From NCBI RefSeq assembly GCF_001439785.1, contig NZ_JYLI01000001.1, positions 124,001 through 188,000 on the forward strand: 64,000 nt of DNA, read 5' to 3'. The position numbers were made by a program, and so were the translations under genes. Of the stretch, positions 59,474 to 64,000 are shown piece after piece; positions within the stretch are counted from its first letter, which is position 1; every line of letters starts with the position of its first letter. The stretch is from Pseudomonas poae. GTDB taxonomy: Bacteria > Pseudomonadota > Gammaproteobacteria > Pseudomonadales > Pseudomonadaceae. Under the pieces are notes generated by a model. That model was not told the origin of the DNA. It searched no databases and saw only the letters and a program-made list of their open reading frames with translations.

Positions 59474-61633
59474 ATGTCTGTGCAACAACAAGGCACCGCT
59501 GTTTTCGCACCCACTTTGATCGCGCTGGCCATCTGTCTCGCCAGCTCACATGCGGCCTTTGCCGCCGATGTCGAGCCCTCCTCCGGCCCTATCGAACTGG
59601 GCGCCACGCAAGTCTCCGGCGAGGGGCAACTGGGCGAAACCACCGAGGGCACGCAGTCCTACACCACCGGCGCGATGAAAACCGCGACCAAGCTGCCACT
59701 GACCCTGCGTGAAACCCCGCAGGCCGTCACCGTTGTCACCCGTCAACGCATGGACGACCAGGCGATGACCAGCATCAATGACGTGGTCGCCGCCACGCCG
59801 GGGCTGTTCCTGAATTTCTCCAACGGCCCTGGCCGGCAGTCGTACACCGCGCGCGGCTTCGACATCGATAACCTGATGTACGACGGCATCCCGAGCGGCT
59901 ACAACGGCGTCAACGTGGGTGCCCAGCCGAACCTGGCGATGTTCGACCGCGTCGAGGTGGTGCGTGGTGCTACAGGCCTGGTCACCGGCGCGGGTAACCC
60001 GTCAGCCGCCATCAACCTGATCCGCAAGCGGCCGCTGGATGAGCAGAAAGTCACGCTCACTGGCGCGGCCGGCACCTGGGACAACTACCGTGGCGAATTG
60101 GACGCCTCGAGCCCGCTCAATGACAGCGGCACCTGGCGCGGCCGGGTGGTGACCTCCTACCGCGACGCCAACAGCTTCATCGACAATGTCGGGGATTATC
60201 ACGGGCTGTTCTATGCAGTCACCGAAGCGGACTTAAGCGAAAACACCAGCCTGACCCTGGGTTTCTCCAACCAGAAGGACAAGACCAACTACTTCTGGGG
60301 CTCGTCGATGGTGGGCCAGGACGGTCACCACTTGAACCTGTCGCGCGCCTACAACCCCGGTACACGCTGGGAGAACAAGGACCAGGAAATCAACACGGTT
60401 TTTGCCGAATTGCGCCAGCAACTGGCCAACGACTGGAAACTGCAGGTCAATGCCAACTACGCCGAACAGAACGCCCTGTTCTCTGGCTCCTATCAATCCC
60501 GTTGGACCAACAACACCTTGGCCCGCACCGTTTACCAGTCTGCTGCGGATGAAAACCAGGCGGGCCTCGACGCCTTTGTCAGTGGCCCCTTCCAGGCGCT
60601 GGGGCGCAGCCATGAGTTGGTGGTAGGAGCCAGCCGTCGCGTCTACGACCTGACCACCCACAGCTACTCGCCGTACGACATGAACTGGCCGCTCAACGCG
60701 GGCAAGCCGGACTTCGTCCACACGTCCAACGGTCGTGAAGTCACCACCCAGGACGGCGTCTACGTGACCACGCGCCTGAGCCTGGCCGACCCGTTGAAGC
60801 TGATCCTCGGCGCGCGCCTGGACTGGTACGACTACGACAACCATGATGGCGACGGCGATTACAAGGTCACCCGCAACCTCACCCGCTACGCCGGCTTGAT
60901 CTATGACCTGGACGACCATCATTCGGTGTATGCCAGCTACAGCGACATCTTCACCCCGCAGACGGCCAAGGACACGTCCGGCACGCCGGTCAGGCCCATC
61001 ATCGGCAAGAACTACGAGGTGGGCATCAAGGGTGAATACCTGGGTGGCGCGCTGAACGGGAGCGTGGCGCTGTTCCGCGTCGACCAGCAGAACCGCGCCG
61101 TCGACGTGGTGGTGCCGAACTGCCCGCAGGCCTCCTGCGCTGAGGCCTCGGGCGAAATTCGCAGTCAGGGTATCGACTTCGAACTGCAAGGCGCCCTCAC
61201 CGAACACTGGCAGGTGGGCGGTGGCTACACCTATGCGCGCACCCACGTCATCAAGGACCAGGCCAACCCGCAGACCGTGAACAAGCAGTTCGACACCGAC
61301 ACTCCGGAACACCTGTTCAAGCTCACCACGCGCTACAACTTCCAGGGCCCGCTGGAAAAACTCCGCGTGGGCGGCAACATCTCCTGGCAGAGCCGCATGT
61401 ACAACGACCTCACTGTGGCGGATGGCAGCAGCTACCGCCTCAAACAGGGCGCCTATGCCGTCACCGACCTCATGGCCGGCTACCAGGTCAATCAGCATCT
61501 GGACCTGCAGCTCAACGCCAACAACATCTTCGACCGCAAGTACTACGAGACCATCGCCAACTCCGTCGACTATGGCGGCGATTCCTATGGTGCCCCTCGC
61601 AACATGATGCTGACCGCCAAGTACAGCTTCTGA
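59474..61633 (+). CDS. TonB-dependent siderophore receptor
   Basis: 719 residues. A signal peptide (to about AAFAA) precedes a short segment with a possible TonB box (IELGATQVSG). The plug domain begins at LPLTLRETPQAVTVVTRQRMDD and includes FDRVEVVRGATGLVTGAGNPSAAINLIRKRP. The barrel ends ...MLTAKYSF with terminal Phe. There is no N-terminal STN signalling domain, so it is unlikely to drive its own sigma/anti-sigma pair. The siderophore is not identifiable; it could be a foreign one or the lipopeptide made at the left of the window, but the 38-kb distance argues for caution. Confidence 0.93.
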   Translation: MSVQQQGTAVFAPTLIALAICLASSHAAFAADVEPSSGPIELGATQVSGEGQLGETTEGTQSYTTGAMKTATKLPLTLRETPQAVTVVTRQRMDDQAMTSINDVVAATPGLFLNFSNGPGRQSYTARGFDIDNLMYDGIPSGYNGVNVGAQPNLAMFDRVEVVRGATGLVTGAGNPSAAINLIRKRPLDEQKVTLTGAAGTWDNYRGELDASSPLNDSGTWRGRVVTSYRDANSFIDNVGDYHGLFYAVTEADLSENTSLTLGFSNQKDKTNYFWGSSMVGQDGHHLNLSRAYNPGTRWENKDQEINTVFAELRQQLANDWKLQVNANYAEQNALFSGSYQSRWTNNTLARTVYQSAADENQAGLDAFVSGPFQALGRSHELVVGASRRVYDLTTHSYSPYDMNWPLNAGKPDFVHTSNGREVTTQDGVYVTTRLSLADPLKLILGARLDWYDYDNHDGDGDYKVTRNLTRYAGLIYDLDDHHSVYASYSDIFTPQTAKDTSGTPVRPIIGKNYEVGIKGEYLGGALNGSVALFRVDQQNRAVDVVVPNCPQASCAEASGEIRSQGIDFELQGALTEHWQVGGGYTYARTHVIKDQANPQTVNKQFDTDTPEHLFKLTTRYNFQGPLEKLRVGGNISWQSRMYNDLTVADGSSYRLKQGAYAVTDLMAGYQVNQHLDLQLNANNIFDRKYYETIANSVDYGGDSYGAPRNMMLTAKYSF

Positions 61634-61641
61634 CCCTCCTT

Positions 61642-61663
61642 CGGCTGCCCGCCCGGGCAGCCG
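61642..61663 (+). terminator. Hairpin after the siderophore receptor gene
   Basis: CGGCTGCCC and GGGCAGCCG pair over nine bases with a four-base loop, eight bases after the stop. No strong T-run follows, so its role as terminator is probable only. Confidence 0.55.
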
Positions 61664-61804
61664 TTGCTGGCTTAAAGTCCCGCCCGCGCTGGCCGATAAC
61701 GCCCCTGAAGCGCAAAAAAACAACGATTCGCTTCACTCAGCAGGCGGCCCTCGCTGGCACGCCCCATGCTTTGTTCCTGGCCAAACCACAAGGAGTAAAC
61801 GTGA

Positions 61805-63298
61805 ATGCCCGTCCCCAGCCCCTTTTTGGAGCACTACCGCAAGGCCGACCGCATCATGCTGGCGCTTATCTGGCTGATGTTCCTGTTCTCCCTGGGCCTG
61901 GCGTTCTGGCATGACACCCTGATACAGGCACTGACGGTCGGCGGCGGCACCGGTTTGGTGCTCACCGTGTTGTACCGCGCCATAGGTGGCAGCCGGCTGA
62001 TGCGCTGCGCTTTGGGGGCCGGCCTGATGGTGATGGCCGCGCTGCACATCAACCAGGCCCAGGGCGTGATCGAATCGCACTTCGGGATCTTTGCGCTGTT
62101 GGCCGTGCTGACCTTTTACCGAGACTGGCTGCCAATCCTGGTGGCTGCGGCGACCATCGCCGTGCATCACGTGGTGTTCCACGCCCTGCAGCATCAGGGC
62201 TTCCCAGTGTTCGTGATGGAGCATCATGGCGGCTGGACGATGGTCTTCGTGCACGCGTTCTATGTGGTCATGGAAACGGTCGCGCTGCTCTACCTCGCGG
62301 TGCACAGTCACACCGACGCGGTCGAGAGTCAGGAAATGCTCGAGAAGATGCTCGCAGTGACCTCCCAGTTCAGCGCCGAGAGCGCCCACGCCGAAGGCAA
62401 GGTGCACGTGTCCCTGGCCAAACGGTTCGACCACTTCCTGCAACAGCTCACCCTTCTGATCGACGGCGTCGCCCGCGATTCCCATGGCCTGGGGCAGCTC
62501 GGCCAGGAACTGGCCAGCGCCAGCGGCACCCTGGAAAAAGGCGCTCGGCATCAACTGGCCGAGATCACCGAGATGACCGGTTCGATGCAGCGCATGGAAG
62601 ACGCCATGGGCCACATCACGGTGCAGGTCGAACAGGCCGTGGAGCATGCCGGTCAGGCCAGCCGCCAGATCGTGCGTGGTCAAGAGAGCGTCAGCCGTGC
62701 CCGGCATGAGATCAACCAGCTGGCGTCCCACATCAACGGCACCGAATCCACCGTGCAATCCCTGGCCGGCCAGGCCGAACAGATCGGCTCGGTGCTGGAG
62801 GTGATCAGCAGCATTGCCAACCAGACCAACCTGCTCGCCCTCAACGCCGCCATCGAAGCCGCCCGGGCCGGCGAGCAAGGCCGCGGCTTTGCGGTGGTGG
62901 CCGATGAAGTGCGCAGCCTGGCCCAGCGCACCGCCCTCTCCACCCAGGAAATCAAGACCATCATCGAAGGCCTGCAACACGGCAGCCGCCAGGCCGTCGC
63001 CGCCATGCACGATAGCCGCGAAGGCGTGGAGCGCTGCGTGGAAGACAGCCGGCTGGCCGTCGAGATGTTGCAGGCGGTGGGTCAGGACATCGCCCACATC
63101 GACGCGCTCAATGGGCGCATCGTCAGCACCACCCGCGACCAGTCCTCGGCGAATCTTGAGATCGTCGGACGCCTGCAGTCGGTGCAGAGCATTGCGCAAA
63201 GCACGGCTGATGACGTGGAAACTCTGGCCCGCAGCAGCGAGCGCCTGCCACCGATTGCCGTGCGCCTGGATGCGCTGGGGCGCAGGTTTCACCCCTGA
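61805..63298 (+). CDS. Chemoreceptor with His-rich multi-helix membrane sensor
   Basis: 497 residues. Residues 15-170 form about six membrane helices with hardly any periplasmic domain. The fourth-to-sixth helix region is unusually rich in His ([26 protein letters not shown]), suggesting metal or haem binding within the membrane. The cytoplasmic half holds the signalling tip [43 protein letters not shown]. There is no clear HAMP domain. It probably senses a membrane-linked cue such as redox state or metal; this is inferred from composition only. Confidence 0.9.
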   Translation: MPVPSPFLEHYRKADRIMLALIWLMFLFSLGLAFWHDTLIQALTVGGGTGLVLTVLYRAIGGSRLMRCALGAGLMVMAALHINQAQGVIESHFGIFALLAVLTFYRDWLPILVAAATIAVHHVVFHALQHQGFPVFVMEHHGGWTMVFVHAFYVVMETVALLYLAVHSHTDAVESQEMLEKMLAVTSQFSAESAHAEGKVHVSLAKRFDHFLQQLTLLIDGVARDSHGLGQLGQELASASGTLEKGARHQLAEITEMTGSMQRMEDAMGHITVQVEQAVEHAGQASRQIVRGQESVSRARHEINQLASHINGTESTVQSLAGQAEQIGSVLEVISSIANQTNLLALNAAIEAARAGEQGRGFAVVADEVRSLAQRTALSTQEIKTIIEGLQHGSRQAVAAMHDSREGVERCVEDSRLAVEMLQAVGQDIAHIDALNGRIVSTTRDQSSANLEIVGRLQSVQSIAQSTADDVETLARSSERLPPIAVRLDALGRRFHP

Positions 63299-63308
63299 CG
63301 ATCAACCT

Positions 63309-63397
63309 GTGGGAGGGCGCTTGCGCCCGATTGCGGTGGGCCAGCCCGTACATCTTTGGCTGATACACCGCAATCGGAGGCAAGCGCTCTCTCCACA
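63309..63397. repeat. REPIN-like imperfect inverted repeat, third type
   Basis: TGTGGGAGGGCGCTTGCGCC and onward to GATTGCGGTG is matched by the inverted CACCGCAATCGGAGGCAAGC and onward to CTCCACA. The arms are about 31 bases around a 27-base loop. It lies between the chemoreceptor and kinase genes. Confidence 0.75.
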
Positions 63398-63445
63398 TGG
63401 GTTACTCTGCGCGCCTCTGCATCGCCTCCCATCAGGATTCAAGAC

Positions 63446-64000
63446 ATGCGCCTGCCCGATTTCATCCTCGAAAACCTCGAGCCGATTCTGCAGGCCTGGG
63501 AAGATTTCGCCAGAACCATCAAGACGCCGGGCGCCGAGCTCGACAGCATTGCGCTGCGCGACCATGCCGAACAGATGCTGCGGGCCATCGTGACGAACCT
63601 GCGCACCCGACAATCACGCCGCGAGCAAACGGCCAAAGCCCAGGGGCATGGCCCGGTGGATGAGCAAGAAACCGCCGCCGAAACCCACGCCATCACGCGA
63701 CTGATGGCGGGCTTCACCATTGACCAGATGGTCTCGGAATACCGTGCCCTCAGAACCAGTGTGGTCAGCCAGTGGATGCGTCAGGTCAAGGACGGCACGC
63801 CGATCAACGTGGACGACATGACCCGCTTCCACGAGGCCATCGATCAGGCACTCGCCGAGTCCATCGCCAGCTACTCGCGCGCGGTCGAGGCCTCGCGCAA
63901 CGTGTTCCTGGGCATACTCGGCCACGACCTGCGCACCCCGCTTGGCGCAATCATGCTGGGAGCCGACGTCCTCAGGCGCACGGAAGGCGCCGACGCCCGC
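63446..64000 (+). CDS. Sensor histidine kinase with RsbRD-type N-terminal domain, 3'-truncated
   Basis: The first 185 codons are inside the window; the gene runs off the right edge. The N-terminal helical region (ILENLEPILQAWEDFARTI, ALRDHAEQMLRAIVTNLRTRQS, TRLMAGFTIDQMVSEYRALR) resembles the RsbRD N-terminal domain, a cytoplasmic globin-like sensor fold. The phosphoacceptor box is GILGHDLRTPLGAI (His at about residue 159). There is no membrane segment before it, so this is a soluble kinase. Its ATPase and any receiver domain lie beyond the window. Confidence 0.88.
   Translation, partial: MRLPDFILENLEPILQAWEDFARTIKTPGAELDSIALRDHAEQMLRAIVTNLRTRQSRREQTAKAQGHGPVDEQETAAETHAITRLMAGFTIDQMVSEYRALRTSVVSQWMRQVKDGTPINVDDMTRFHEAIDQALAESIASYSRAVEASRNVFLGILGHDLRTPLGAIMLGADVLRRTEGADAR

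Overview
The window is chromosomal DNA of a Pseudomonas of the P. fluorescens group. This follows from its high GC content, PvdQ with a PvdS-type promoter, Pseudomonas REP/REPIN repeats with their RAYT transposase, Fur boxes, and the Pseudomonas-type glgA-treZ-malQ-treY / glgX layout. No other source was available, so species assignment is an inference.

Layout. (1) 1-21.1 kb is the end of a non-ribosomal siderophore locus. Three collinear synthetases (the first cut by the window edge) are followed by a PvdE/SyrD-type exporter, a convergent FhuF-type ferric-siderophore reductase and an SbmA/BacA-type ABC protein, with a Fur box between the last two. Reading the A-domain pocket residues gives Ser (epimerised) - Asp - diamino acid (Dab/Orn type) - Asp. 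A TauD-like hydroxylase is fused to the second synthetase, and two condensation-like domains have lost their active sites. This matches the beta-hydroxy-Asp machinery (IbetaH-Asp plus 'interface' domains) of corrugatin-type lipopeptide siderophores. (2) 21.1-25.1 kb holds a BdlA-like PAS-PAS chemoreceptor, a RidA-family protein and RlhA (U32 23S rRNA hydroxylase). (3) 25.1-26.1 kb holds a RAYT transposase gene between clusters of its REP repeats. (4) 26.1-32.1 kb is a minus-strand sugar operon (ABC ATPase, permease, binding protein, LacI regulator, xylulokinase-like kinase) with a perfect palindromic operator upstream. (5) 32.3-35.8 kb has a chemoreceptor, then a small decayed island at tRNA-Cys: an integrase 3' fragment and an AbiTii-type phage-defence gene broken by a one-base frameshift. 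(6) 36-45 kb holds pvdQ with a perfect PvdS promoter, a divergent Fur-N-terminus-like regulator, a chemoreceptor and small metabolic or membrane genes. (7) 45-55.8 kb holds glycogen/trehalose metabolism: glgA, treZ-malQ-treY-DUF2934, terminator, glgX. (8) 55.8-59.1 kb is an uncharacterised coupled set: acyl-CoA-dehydrogenase-like, PIG-L deacetylase, methyltransferase, and a second PIG-L that has lost catalytic residues. (9) 59.4-64 kb holds a Fur-controlled TonB siderophore receptor, a His-rich polytopic chemoreceptor and the start of a histidine kinase.

How it fits together. Iron recurs: siderophore assembly, export, reduction and uptake, pyoverdine maturation by PvdQ, and Fur/PvdS sites. 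Four chemoreceptors are scattered through the window. The best candidates for new biology are the two differently built interface domains in the synthetases, the glgX-linked deacetylase/methyltransferase set with its pseudo-deacetylase, and the broken AbiTii island. The kinase gene whose C-terminus is encoded by a REP repeat is a further candidate.
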